NCBI GenBank assembly: GCA_963843275.1
Contig: CAWJJM010000009.1
Coordinates: 310,001-374,000 of the forward strand
From: CAWJJM01 sp963843275
GTDB taxonomy: Bacteria; Acidobacteriota; Thermoanaerobaculia; Multivoradales; JBCCEF01
DNA: 64,000 bases
Direction: 5' to 3'
Part shown: one piece after another, positions 1 to 8,307 of the stretch
How positions within the stretch are numbered: the stretch's first letter is position 1
How the letters are laid out: each line of letters opens with the position of its first letter
Made by a program: the position numbers and the translations under genes
Notes under the pieces: generated by a model
Database searches by the model: none
Seen by the model: the letters and a program-made list of their open reading frames with translations, nothing else
What the model was told of the DNA's origin: nothing

Positions 1-1067
1 GCCCGGAGGTCGTCCAGGCGCAGCTCGCCGGCCAGCAGATCGGGCGAGACCGGCCGGTCCGGATCGCCGAGCGCGTCGATGCGGCGGGCCACGAAGGCGA
101 TCTGCTGGCGCTCGAACTTGTCGCCGCGGGCCTCGGCGCGCCGCGCCTCGGCGACCCCCCGGCTGCCGGCGAGCTCCCGCGCCGCCTTCTCGACCGCGGC
201 GGTGTCGTGGAGACCCGCGTAGGTCCGAGCGATCGACTCGTAGCGGCGCAGCGCGGTCAGCGGCTCGCCGGCCGACTCGGCCTCGCGGGCGGCGGCGAGA
301 TCCGCCGCGAACAGCTCGCCGACCAGCTCGGGGTCCGCGGGGCGCAGGCCGCGTCGCATCGCCAGCAGCTCCATCCAACCCACGGCGGTGGTGGCGAGCC
401 GCTGCGGCATCCACTGGTGGCGGCCGGCGAAGATCTCCAGGCGATGGGGCACGTCGCGCTCCGCCAGCAGGTCGTCGATGCGGCGCATCTCGAGGAAGTT
501 GAAGTCGGCCTCCCCGGCGGTCCCGAAGTGGGCGGCGTCGATCTGCCGGGTCGGCACGTTGGCGGGCAGCCGTCCGGAGGCACCGATGATCCCCGCGACC
601 TGGTGGGTCTCCTGCGACAGCACCCAGGCGACGATGGCGCCGCCCGAGAAGCCGGCGGCGTAGATCCGCTTCGGGTCGACCGTGTAGCGCAGGCCGAGCT
701 CCGGCCACATCGCGTTGACGGCCTTGGCGTTGGGCTCCCAGGGGCCGTCGGAGCGGGTGTCGTTCGAGCTCAGGACGATCCAGCCGTAGCGCTCGGCGGC
801 GGGGCGGAAGAGGTCCGCCGCCAGCGTGCCGCGGCCCCGCGGGTCGAAGACCAGCAGCACCGGCGTCGGGCGCTCGGGGTCGTACGCGGTGGGGAGGTAG
901 AGGGTGTACGTCTGCGTGGCGTCGCGGACGCACGGCACCTTCTCGATCAGCACCCCGCGCGGCACCTCGCGCGGCGTCCCGCCGGCGGCCGCCGGCGGGG
1001 CCCCGGCCGCGGCGCCGGCGGCGGAGGTGATGGCGAGGACGGCGAGGAGACGGTGGAAGCGGCGCAT
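1..1067 (-). CDS. Secreted alpha/beta hydrolase (esterase / PHB-depolymerase-like), 3' end cut by window
   Basis: The reading frame opens at an ATG at 1067 and runs off the left edge, giving 355 codons. An N-terminal hydrophobic Ala-rich segment (about residues 7-28) is a signal peptide, so the enzyme is exported. The fold is that of secreted esterases related to poly(3-hydroxybutyrate) depolymerase and feruloyl esterase. Beta-strand VLLVFDPRGRG leads into the oxyanion region, the nucleophile Ser141 sits in GFSGG, and a His near residue 217 lies in GRHQW, as expected for the catalytic His before a C-terminal helix. The last 100 residues are helical and charged and look like a TPR-like tail. 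The substrate cannot be told from sequence. The gene is divergent from the acetyltransferase that follows, with about 80 bp between them holding the promoters. Confidence 0.75.
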   Translation of the reverse strand, partial: MRRFHRLLAVLAITSAAGAAAGAPPAAAGGTPREVPRGVLIEKVPCVRDATQTYTLYLPTAYDPERPTPVLLVFDPRGRGTLAADLFRPAAERYGWIVLSSNDTRSDGPWEPNAKAVNAMWPELGLRYTVDPKRIYAAGFSGGAIVAWVLSQETHQVAGIIGASGRLPANVPTRQIDAAHFGTAGEADFNFLEMRRIDDLLAERDVPHRLEIFAGRHQWMPQRLATTAVGWMELLAMRRGLRPADPELVGELFAADLAAAREAESAGEPLTALRRYESIARTYAGLHDTAAVEKAARELAGSRGVAEARRAEARGDKFERQQIAFVARRIDALGDPDRPVSPDLLAGELRLDDLR

Positions 1068-1147
1068 CGCCGAAGCCTAGCAGCCGCGGCGTCCGGTCGC
1101 CCGGGGGCGGAGCTCGGGCGGCGGATTCTGACAAGATCGCCCGAGCG

Positions 1148-1777
1148 ATGCAGGACGGCGAGGACCGGGTGAGCCCGGAGCACCGATGGGGGAGGGAGCT
1201 ACCGCGCCTGGCGACGCCGCGGGCCCTCCTCCGCCACCCGCGGGTGGCCGACGCGCCGGCGTTGTTCGCGGTCTTCAGCGACGCGGAGGTGGTGCGCTAC
1301 TGGAGCTCGGAGGCGATGCGCGAGCCGCGCGAGGCGGTGGACCTGGTCCGTGGCATCGCCGCGGGCTACCGCGCCCGCGACCTGTTCGAGTGGGTCGTCG
1401 TGCGGCGCGCCGACGACCGGGTGGTCGGCACCACCACGCTGTTCCACTTCGCGGACGGCGGGCGGCGTGCGGAGATCGGTTTCGCGCTGGCGCGGCCGGC
1501 GTGGGGCCGGGGCCTGATGCGGGAGGTCCTGACCGAGCTGATCGGCTTCGCCTTCGGCCGGCTCGGTCTGGCGCGCCTGGAGGCCGACGTCGATCCCCGC
1601 AACGACCGCTCGCTCGGCCTGCTGGCCCGCCTCGGCTTCCGCCGCGAAGGGCTGCTCCGGGAGCGCTACCACGTCGCCGGCGAGATCCAGGACTCGGTGA
1701 TGCTCGGCCTGCTGGCGCGGGAGTGGGCCGACGCCCCGGGGGGTGCCCGGGGCCCGCGCGCCGGCGGCGCCGGCTGA
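1148..1777 (+). CDS. GNAT-family N-acetyltransferase (RimJ/RimL type)
   Basis: This 209-residue protein is of the RimJ/RimL class of acetyl-CoA-dependent N-acetyltransferases. It opens with the usual LATPRALLRHPRVADAPALF strand-helix. The middle strand WVVVRRADDRVVGTTTLF is followed by EIGFALARPAWGRGLM, which holds the acetyl-CoA pyrophosphate-binding turn (normally Q/RxxGxG/A). It ends with NDRSLGLLARLGFRREG, the conserved late helix in which Asn and the paired Leu/Gly are typical. Members acetylate ribosomal protein N-termini, antibiotics or small amines, and nothing here decides which. The Ala/Gly/Arg-rich last 15 residues carry no conserved signal. The ATG at 1148 is the first good start after the divergent promoter region. 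Confidence 0.85.
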   Translation: MQDGEDRVSPEHRWGRELPRLATPRALLRHPRVADAPALFAVFSDAEVVRYWSSEAMREPREAVDLVRGIAAGYRARDLFEWVVVRRADDRVVGTTTLFHFADGGRRAEIGFALARPAWGRGLMREVLTELIGFAFGRLGLARLEADVDPRNDRSLGLLARLGFRREGLLRERYHVAGEIQDSVMLGLLAREWADAPGGARGPRAGGAG

Positions 1778-1838
1778 CCGCGCGGCGGCGGTGGGCCGGC
1801 GCGGCCCGCCGTGCCGGTCCCGGCGGCCGGACGCAGGC

Positions 1839-3242
1839 TCAGCGGCGGCCGCGCCGGGGCGAGCGGTCGCGCCTCCCCTCCGCCGTCGCGGGCCGCGGAG
1901 AGACGGCGTGCCCGGCGCGGCCGCGAGGGTGGTGGGCCGGCGCCGCGGCGGGGCGGTTGCCCTCCCGCTCGCGCGGCCGGTGGTCCGCCGCCGTCCGGCC
2001 CGGCGCGACCGCCTGGCGCTCCGCCTTGGCCCGGGCGCGTGCCCTCTCCTGGGCCTTGCGGGCGCGGATCTCGGCGATGCGCTCGCCGATGGGGACCTCG
2101 AAGCGCTCGGCCGGCTTCGCCGTCTCGTCGAAGCCGTCGATCCGCCGGCGCTCGAGGCGCCGCCCCACCGCCCGCTCGATGGCGCGCAGCTCGGCGCCCT
2201 CCTCCGGAGCGGCGAAGGTGATGGCGTCGCCGGTCGTCCGGGCGCGGGCGGTGCGCCCCACCCGGTGGATGTAGTCGTCCGGCTGGCCGGGGACGTCGAA
2301 GTTGACGACGTGGGGGAGGGCCTCGATGTCGAGGCCGCGCGAGGCGATGTCGGTGGCCACGAGCACCTGCAGCCGCCCGGCCTTGAAGTCGGCCAACGCG
2401 GCCTGGCGCTGGTTCTGGCTGCGGTTGCCGTGGATGCGCTCGCAGGCGACGCCGTGCCGGTCGAGGAACTGGGCCAGGCGGTTCGCCCGGTGCTTGGTGC
2501 GGGTGAAGACCAGGGCCGTCTCCACCTCGCCGCGGCGCAACAGCTCGAGCAGCAGCAGCGGCTTGGCGGCCTGCGGCACCGGCATCACGATCTGGGTGAC
2601 GCCGGTCGCCGGGGCCGCCGGCCGCTCCACGTCGAGGCGCACCGGGTCGGCGAGGAACTCGCGCGACAGCGCCACCACCGGCGGCGGCAGGGTGGCCGAG
2701 AACAACAGCGTCTGGCGGCGGCGGGGCAGGGCGCCCAGGATGCGGCGCACGTCCGGCAGGAAGCCCATGTCGAGCATCCGGTCGGCCTCGTCGAGCACCA
2801 GCACCTCGAGGTCGTCGAAGCGGGTGTTGCCCTGGCCCATGTGGTCGAGCAGCCGCCCGGGGGTGGCGACCACCACGTCGACGCCGCCCCGCAGGGCGCG
2901 CTCCTGCGGCGCCGCGCCGACACCGCCGAAGACGGCCGCGCTGCGCACCCGCAGGTGGCGGCCCAGGTCGCGCAGGCTGTCTTCGACCTGGGCGGCGAGC
3001 TCGCGGGTGGGGGTGAGGACGAGGGCGCGGGTGCCGGCGCGCGGACCACGCGCCAGGCGCTGCAGCAACGGCAGCCCGAAGGCCGCGGTCTTGCCGCTGC
3101 CGGTCATCGCGCAGGCGATCACGTCGCGGCCGGCGAGGGCCGGCGGCAGGGCGGCGCGCTGGATCGGGGTCGGCTCGGTGAAGCCGAGGTCGGTGACGGC
3201 CCGCAACAGCGGGGCGTCGAGGCCGAGGTTTTCGAAGGTCAT
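1839..3242 (-). CDS. rhlE: DEAD-box ATP-dependent RNA helicase, RhlE type
   Basis: A full helicase core is visible: Q-motif region TFENLGL to PTPIQ, motif I AMTGSGKT, Ia PTRELA, motif II DEAD, motif III SAT, then the second RecA domain with DIASRGLDI and motif VI HRVGRTAR. The last 80 residues are a basic, Arg/Pro/Ala-rich tail of the kind that binds RNA without specificity in RhlE-type proteins. It acts in the cytoplasm on structured RNA (ribosome assembly, mRNA turnover). I chose the ATG at 3242 (MTFENLGL), because family members start there. An upstream in-frame start at 3290 would only add 16 unlike residues. The length of 467 aa is normal for RhlE. Confidence 0.92.
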   Translation of the reverse strand: MTFENLGLDAPLLRAVTDLGFTEPTPIQRAALPPALAGRDVIACAMTGSGKTAAFGLPLLQRLARGPRAGTRALVLTPTRELAAQVEDSLRDLGRHLRVRSAAVFGGVGAAPQERALRGGVDVVVATPGRLLDHMGQGNTRFDDLEVLVLDEADRMLDMGFLPDVRRILGALPRRRQTLLFSATLPPPVVALSREFLADPVRLDVERPAAPATGVTQIVMPVPQAAKPLLLLELLRRGEVETALVFTRTKHRANRLAQFLDRHGVACERIHGNRSQNQRQAALADFKAGRLQVLVATDIASRGLDIEALPHVVNFDVPGQPDDYIHRVGRTARARTTGDAITFAAPEEGAELRAIERAVGRRLERRRIDGFDETAKPAERFEVPIGERIAEIRARKAQERARARAKAERQAVAPGRTAADHRPREREGNRPAAAPAHHPRGRAGHAVSPRPATAEGRRDRSPRRGRR

Positions 3243-3443
3243 GGGTTCACTTCTTCTTTCTGCGGGCGAACGGCCATCGGGCGGGCGCACCGCGTGCTTC
3301 CGGCGGGATGGACTGGATCGGGGAACGGAAGACTGCCGGGAGGCTGCCGTTCGGGCAGTGGTGCCGCCGGGCGGTTCGGCGCCGGCGGCGAGGAGGCCGA
3401 CCCTGCCACAGGAGGGGGGGGCGGCGCAAGGGGGTGGACGACG

Positions 3444-4502
3444 TCAGGCGGCGGCGCGGCGCTCTTCGATCCGCCGCAGGTCGCGGAAACCGACCAGGCG
3501 CCGGGCCTCCTCGTCCCACAGCTTCAGCCGCGCGCAACGCAGGCTGGCGGCCAAGGTCAGCCGGGTGACCCGATGCAGCTCCGGGTTCTCCTCGAAGCAG
3601 CGGCGCAAGGCGTAGTTGGGGATCCGGCTCGACAGGTGGTGGACGTGGTGGTAGCCGATGTTGCCGGTGAACCAGTGCAGCACCGGGTGGAGGTCGAAGT
3701 AGGAGCTGCCCTCGATCCCGGCGCGGTGGAAGTCCCACTCCGGGTGGTTCTCCCAGTAGGTGTCCTCGAACTGGTGCTGGACGTAGAAGAGCCACACGCC
3801 GAAGGCGCCGCTGACCGTCAGGATCGGCAGGTGGACGAGGAAGAAGCGGCCCAGGCCCACGGTCGCCGCCATCGTCACCAGCACGGCCGCCAGCGCCAGG
3901 TCGGTCCACAGGACGCTCGCCCACTCCTGCCGCCAGCCGCGCGGCGTGTCGAGCGGCAGGCGGTGCTTGAGGCCGAACTGGTACAGCGGTCCCACCACGA
4001 GCAGCACGAACATGCTGCGGTAGAGCCGGTAGCGCAGCCTGCCCCAGCGGGAGAGCGCTCTGTACTCGGCGACGGTCAGGGTGTCGATGTCCCCCAGCTC
4101 GCGGCGGTCGAGATCGCCGGAGGTCGCGTGGTGGATGGCGTGCGTGCGCCGCCAGTAGCGGTAGGGGGTCAGCGTCACCACCCCCAACACCGCGCCGACC
4201 GCGTCGTTGGCGCGCTTGGAGCGGAAGAAGGAGCCGTGCCCGCAGTCGTGCTGGATGATGAACAGCCGGGTCAGCAGGCCGCCGGTGGGCACGGCGAGGA
4301 GCCAGGTCAGCCACCAGCCGACCTGCAGGCTCGCCAGCATCAGGGCCCAGGCGGCCACGAACAGCGCCGCCGTGCTGAGGAGCTGGAACAGGGAGCGGCC
4401 TCGGTGGGGCGTCTTGTACGGAGCGAGGATCTGGTTCCAGCTCCGGGCGGCGGCCGGTCGGGCGGCATGTCGGAGCGGTCGGATGGCGGTCGTCGAGTGC
4501 AG
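3444..4502 (-). CDS. Membrane fatty-acid desaturase (paralogue 1), probable CTG start
   Basis: An integral-membrane di-iron desaturase. The three histidine boxes are HDCGH (about residue 84), HAIHH (about 124) and HHVHH (about 287), separated by hydrophobic segments, so it should introduce a double bond into membrane acyl chains. It is a clear paralogue of the desaturase at 52497-53714: both share SYFDL, QHQFED, NIGYHH and KLWDEE. Homology to that paralogue extends well upstream of the first GTG at 4358, through SWNQILAPYK, so the GTG cannot be the start. The frame holds no ATG, GTG or TTG further up. A CTG at 4502-4500 lies 7 nt after a strong AAGGAG, so I take CTG as the start (352 codons). 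It is transcribed away from the lipoprotein gene at 4763. Confidence 0.85.
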   Translation of the reverse strand: MHSTTAIRPLRHAARPAAARSWNQILAPYKTPHRGRSLFQLLSTAALFVAAWALMLASLQVGWWLTWLLAVPTGGLLTRLFIIQHDCGHGSFFRSKRANDAVGAVLGVVTLTPYRYWRRTHAIHHATSGDLDRRELGDIDTLTVAEYRALSRWGRLRYRLYRSMFVLLVVGPLYQFGLKHRLPLDTPRGWRQEWASVLWTDLALAAVLVTMAATVGLGRFFLVHLPILTVSGAFGVWLFYVQHQFEDTYWENHPEWDFHRAGIEGSSYFDLHPVLHWFTGNIGYHHVHHLSSRIPNYALRRCFEENPELHRVTRLTLAASLRCARLKLWDEEARRLVGFRDLRRIEERRAAA

Positions 4503-4762
4503 GACGTCTCTCCTTCGGGTGCGTGCTGCGGGCTGGGACGGAGACGAGGACGGCAGCCGATGAGGGCGACGGTCATCCCGGACAACAGGCTCGCGGCGGA
4601 GCGCATTCCGGCGGCGCCGGGCCGGAGCCGGCGCCGCAGCCTCGCGGATCCGCCACGGACCGCCGTGCTACCCTGCGGCGAGCTCCGCGAGGGCGACGCA
4701 CCTGTGACAGCGCGGCCGGCGCCGGCGATCGCCCGCGTGGCGGCCCGGAGAGGGAGGCGAGC

Positions 4763-5272
4763 ATGCGCGCGATCGGAACGTTGACGGCCGGATTCGTGGG
4801 GCTCGCGCTGGCGGCGTGCGCGGGCGGTGGCTCCCCCGGTGCGGCGGAGGAGCCGGCGGCCGGCGGCCCGCCGGCCGCGCCCGCGTCGGTCGCGGCGCCG
4901 GCGCCCGCCCCTTCCGGGGAGGGCGAGCGAGCGGCCGCGGCGGCGGCGCCCGCGGACCCGAGAGCGGCGGTCGTCGCGCTCGTCGAGGCCTTCCGGGCGG
5001 GCGACCGCGACCGGGTCGATGCGTTGTGGGCGCGGGACGGCGGCACCTGGACCGACGCGGCGGGCTTCCGCCGCCGCGCCGCCGCCTACCAGGCGACCGA
5101 CTTCGATCTCGATCCCGGCGCCATGACCACCTTCGTGCAGGGCGACACCACCACCGTGGCGGTGCCGGCCCGGCGGGACGGCGCCGCCACGGTGTGGACG
5201 TTCCGCGTCCGCGAGATCGACGGCGTGCTGCGGGTCGGAGGCGTGGAGACGCGGCCGGCGGGGATGCCGTAG
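4763..5272 (+). CDS. Lipoprotein with NTF2/SnoaL-like domain
   Basis: A 169-residue lipoprotein. The signal peptide ends in lipobox LAAC, giving a lipidated Cys at about residue 19. A low-complexity Ala/Pro/Gly linker (about 22-65) precedes a compact domain: AVVALVEAFRAGDRDRVDALW, then a run of alternating strands to the end. That helix-then-strand order, with a residue-rich pocket opened by GTWTDAAGF, resembles NTF2/SnoaL-like folds, which bind small ligands or act as periplasmic accessory domains. No catalytic residue can be assigned. The ATG at 4763 follows a GGAGAGGGAGG purine run. It is divergent from the desaturase and convergent with the radical SAM gene. Confidence 0.7.
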   Translation: MRAIGTLTAGFVGLALAACAGGGSPGAAEEPAAGGPPAAPASVAAPAPAPSGEGERAAAAAAPADPRAAVVALVEAFRAGDRDRVDALWARDGGTWTDAAGFRRRAAAYQATDFDLDPGAMTTFVQGDTTTVAVPARRDGAATVWTFRVREIDGVLRVGGVETRPAGMP

Positions 5273-5297
5273 GCGGCGGCCGAGGCCGCCGGGCGGC

Positions 5298-7059
5298 TCA
5301 CCGGCCGGTCAGCAGGCGCGCCGCCAGCGGCTTGAGCGGGGCGAGCCAGCGTCCCGGGACGCCGCCGAGGGCGCGGTCCAGACGTCTCCAGGCCCGTCGC
5401 AGGGAGGCGGGGGGAGCGCTGGGGGGTCGCGGGGCGCCGCCGGCCGCCTTGCGCACGATCGGGCAGGCGCTCGACTCCAGGCAGTAGCGGGCGAAGCGCC
5501 CGGCCGCCAGCTCGCGGCGGATCTCCTGCATCGGCGCCCCGTTCCAGGCCGCCGCGGCCGCGTCCATCGGGGCGAGCGGGGCGCCGCCGTAGCAGCAGGG
5601 ATAGACCCCCCGGCGCAGGACGTAGAGGCTCTTCCAGGGCTCGGCGCAGAGCGGCAGCCGCTCGGCGCCGAGCGACGGCCGGGCCGCGGCGCCCAACGCG
5701 ACGGCCTCGGGGGCCGGGTCCGGCGGCGGCGCCGGGTCGGGCGCCGCGGCGGGGGGCGGAGGGTCCGCCAGCACCGACCGGTAGCCGGCCGCGAAGCGGT
5801 CGGCGAACATCTCCCGCATCGACTCGCCGAAGTCCATCTGGTCGGCGAGCGGCACCCCGTGGAGCTCGCACAGGGCGCGGGCGCGCCCGCTGATCCCGAT
5901 CAGCTCGTCGAAAGGCAGGAGCTGCTCGGCGTAGACGAACCGGTGGCCGCCGCGCTGCCAGTCGAGGTCGATCGCCTCGGAGTAGTTGAGCGGCCGCAGG
6001 ATCATGCGGTCGACGCCGCAGCTCGGCGCACAGCCGGACCACGCCTTCGAGCTCGTGGGCGTTGACCCGCATCGGCATGAACACCACGAACACCCGGGGC
6101 AGGCCGCCGCGGCCGCCCTTGGCCGTGACCAGGCGGCGCAGGTTGGCGACGACGCGGTCGAACCGGTCGTTGCGCAGCTTGGCGTAGGTCCCGGCGGTGG
6201 CGGCGTCGAGCGAGACGTAGAGCTCGATCGGCCGGCCGAGCAGCCGCGCGACGTTGCGCTCGGTGAGGATCTGTCCGTTGGTGGTCATCTCGAGCGCCTT
6301 GGCGCGCTCGCCGAACAGGTCGAGGAGCTGGTCGAAGCTCTTCATCATGAACGGCTCGCCGATCGAGCAGTTCACCAGGTGGGCGGCGTCGTCGAACAGC
6401 GCTCCCCACTCGGCCAGCAGCTCCGGTCCGAACGGCCGGTCCACGTTGGCGCCCTCGGCCGCCTTGCTGGTGTCCCACTCGCAGTAGACGCACGGCGGCT
6501 TGACGTTGCAGACGCCGTACATGTCGATCCCCAGGCTGGGCGGAGTCGACGCCAGCACCGGGCGGCCGGCCAGCATCTCGCGCCGGTTGGCCACCGCGTT
6601 GGCGTGGTACCGGGCGAGGTGGGCGTGCCGCTCCGCGTCGGCGTGCAGCCGCGGCGGCCGCAGGCGGACCGACAGCCGGCGCCGGTCGGTCGGGTAGTAG
6701 GCGGCCGGGTACAGCCGGTCGGCGGCGAGCCCGACCCGGTCGACCTCGGGCCCGACGGCGAGCGACAACCGGTTCCACCCCCGCCCCAGCTCGCTCCGGG
6801 AGGGTGTCGCGCCGGTGGCGTCGAGGTGCTGCGACAGGTCGTGGAACTCGCTGTAGACGTGCAGCTCGAGGAAGCGTTCGTGGCCGGCCGGCGGCAGGTC
6901 GAGCCGGCCGGCCGCGCTCATCCACCGGAAGGTGCCGTCGTCGTCGCGCTCCTCGTCGTGGAAGCCGTCGCCGAACGCGACCGGCTCGGCGGTCGCGAGG
7001 TGGGGCGGGACGGGGCGCGAGGCTCTCGGGTCGCCGGCCTCGCCGAGCACGGGGAGCAT
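5298..7059 (-). CDS. Radical SAM protein with SPASM-like C-terminus, interrupted by one frameshift
   Basis: Two frames join into one protein of about 585 residues. From 7059 the first frame gives an N-terminal domain (WMSAAGRLDLPP, HVYSEFHDLS), then the radical SAM core: cluster motif CNVKPPCVYC, SIGEPFMM, TTNGQ and YVSLDAATAGTY. At about 6015-6022 an extra base (C on the coding strand, inside GAGCTGCGGCG) shifts the frame. The protein continues at once as GVDRMILRPLNYSEA in the other frame, to the stop at 5298. The C-terminal part has a cysteine-rich SPASM-like region (LCAEPW, YPCCYGG, YCLESSACPI) that would bind an auxiliary iron-sulphur cluster. The main cluster motif is CX5CX2C rather than the usual CX3CX2C. 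Substrate unknown; the N-terminal domain recalls proteins that modify glycans or peptides. Confidence 0.75.
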
Positions 7060-7093
7060 TCTCGAGTGTCCTCCAGGGAAGCGCGGGCCCAGT

Positions 7094-8182
7094 CTAGCGC
7101 AGGGTTCCGTCGGCGGCTCCGGGCGCCGCCGGCGGGTGGCGTTCGACGGTCGCCAGCGCTTCGTCGAGCAGGGCGAGCTGCAGGTGCATCTGGTCGCGGA
7201 CCGGCATCGGCCGGACGCCGAGGTGAGAGGCGGCGGCGGCGCCGTGCGCGGCGACCGCGGCGGCGATCCGGCCGAGCCGGTCGCGGCGCGGCAGGGCGGG
7301 ATCGGCGAGCGGCCCCTCGCCCGGCAGCAGGAACAGGGGCATCTCCGAGACCGCCGTCAGCGGGTCGCCGCCCAGCGAGCGGGCGTGCTCCATCGAGCTG
7401 GGGCGGAAGCGCGCCGCGGTCCCGGGGTCGCCGCAGGCCAGGAAGTGGTCCCGCATCGCCCGCGAGTCGGGGCGGGTGGTGAAGCCGCGCGCGATGCGCC
7501 AGAAGCCCTTCTCCCCGCCGCGGTCGACGTCGTGCAGACCCGTAGCCGAGGCTGCGCGCAGCGCCCGGCGAGCGCGGCGCGCAGCGGCCGGGTGCGCTCC
7601 ACCCACAGCGGCTCGAGCAGGAACCAGGGGCCGTGGGCGAAGCCCATGCCGTGGAAGGAGAGGTGCAGGGCGAGCGGGCCGTCGCCGCCCAGGAACGCCG
7701 CGGCGGCGCGGTTCTCGGGCCGCGCCCCGGCGTCCGCCGGCGAGCGCGGGAACCCGAACTCGACGTCGTCGCCGGGGAGCTCGCGCACCGCCTCGACCGC
7801 GTAGCGCTCCAGGCGGAAGCCGGCATCCGGCGGGCCGCCGTCCGGCCCTCCGCCGAGCGGCGACCCGGTCGGCGGCCCACGGGCGGTTGCGCTCCTCGCC
7901 GTCGGGGTTCATGTGGGGGACGAGGCGCCAGCGGAAGCGGGCCAGCAGCGGGTGGTCGCGGTCGAGCCCGGCGAGCCAGCCGGCCAGCCGGTCGAGCATC
8001 TCGGGGCCCACCGGCTCGTCGGCGTGGCAGCCGGCGATGCAGCCGACGGCGAGCGGGCCGCGGCCGAAGCGGTGGCCCCGCAGCGGGCGCCCCTCGCGGG
8101 AGCGGCCGATCGCCTCGCCGGGGGGCGGCGGAGCGGCGCCGGCGAGGATCTCGTCGATCGGCAGGGGGGTCGGCCGGAGCAT
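7094..8182 (-). CDS. M14-family zinc carboxypeptidase-like protein, two frameshifts
   Basis: The N-terminal frame (ATG at 8182, MLRPTPLPIDEIL) carries the M14 zinc site GCHADEPVG (HxxE) and HMNPDGEERNRP, the metal- and substrate-binding loop. Near 7850-7880 the frame changes and the conserved protein goes on as PGDDVEFGFPRS, then LALHLSFHGMGFAHGPWFLLE, where the third zinc-ligand His is expected. Near 7545-7570 it changes back (HDVDRGGEKGFWRIARGF) and runs to the stop at 7094. All three parts are needed for a complete enzyme of about 360 aa. No signal peptide is seen, so it may be cytosolic. Relatives cleave C-terminal residues from peptides or muropeptides. A GTG at 8197 would extend it by only five residues. 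Confidence 0.7.
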   Translation of the reverse strand: MLRPTPLPIDEILAGAAPPPPGEAIGRSREGRPLRGHRFGRGPLAVGCIAGCHADEPVGPEMLDRLAGWLAGLDRDHPLLARFRWRLVPHMNPDGEERNRPWAADRVAARRRAGRRPAGCRLPPGALRGRGGARAPRRRRRVRVPALAGGRRGAAREPRRRGVPGRRRPARPAPLLPRHGLRPRPLVPARAAVGGAHPAAARRARRALRAASATGLHDVDRGGEKGFWRIARGFTTRPDSRAMRDHFLACGDPGTAARFRPSSMEHARSLGGDPLTAVSEMPLFLLPGEGPLADPALPRRDRLGRIAAAVAAHGAAAASHLGVRPMPVRDQMHLQLALLDEALATVERHPPAAPGAADGTLR

Positions 8183-8307
8183 GCCGCAGTGTCGCACGCC
8201 GGGCGCCTGCGGAGGGGCGCTGCTGGCGCTCGACCGCCGGAGGCGAGAGAATGGCGCCCGGTCCAGCGAAGCCCCGACTCCAACCGTCCGCCGAGAGGTC
8301 CCGATCG

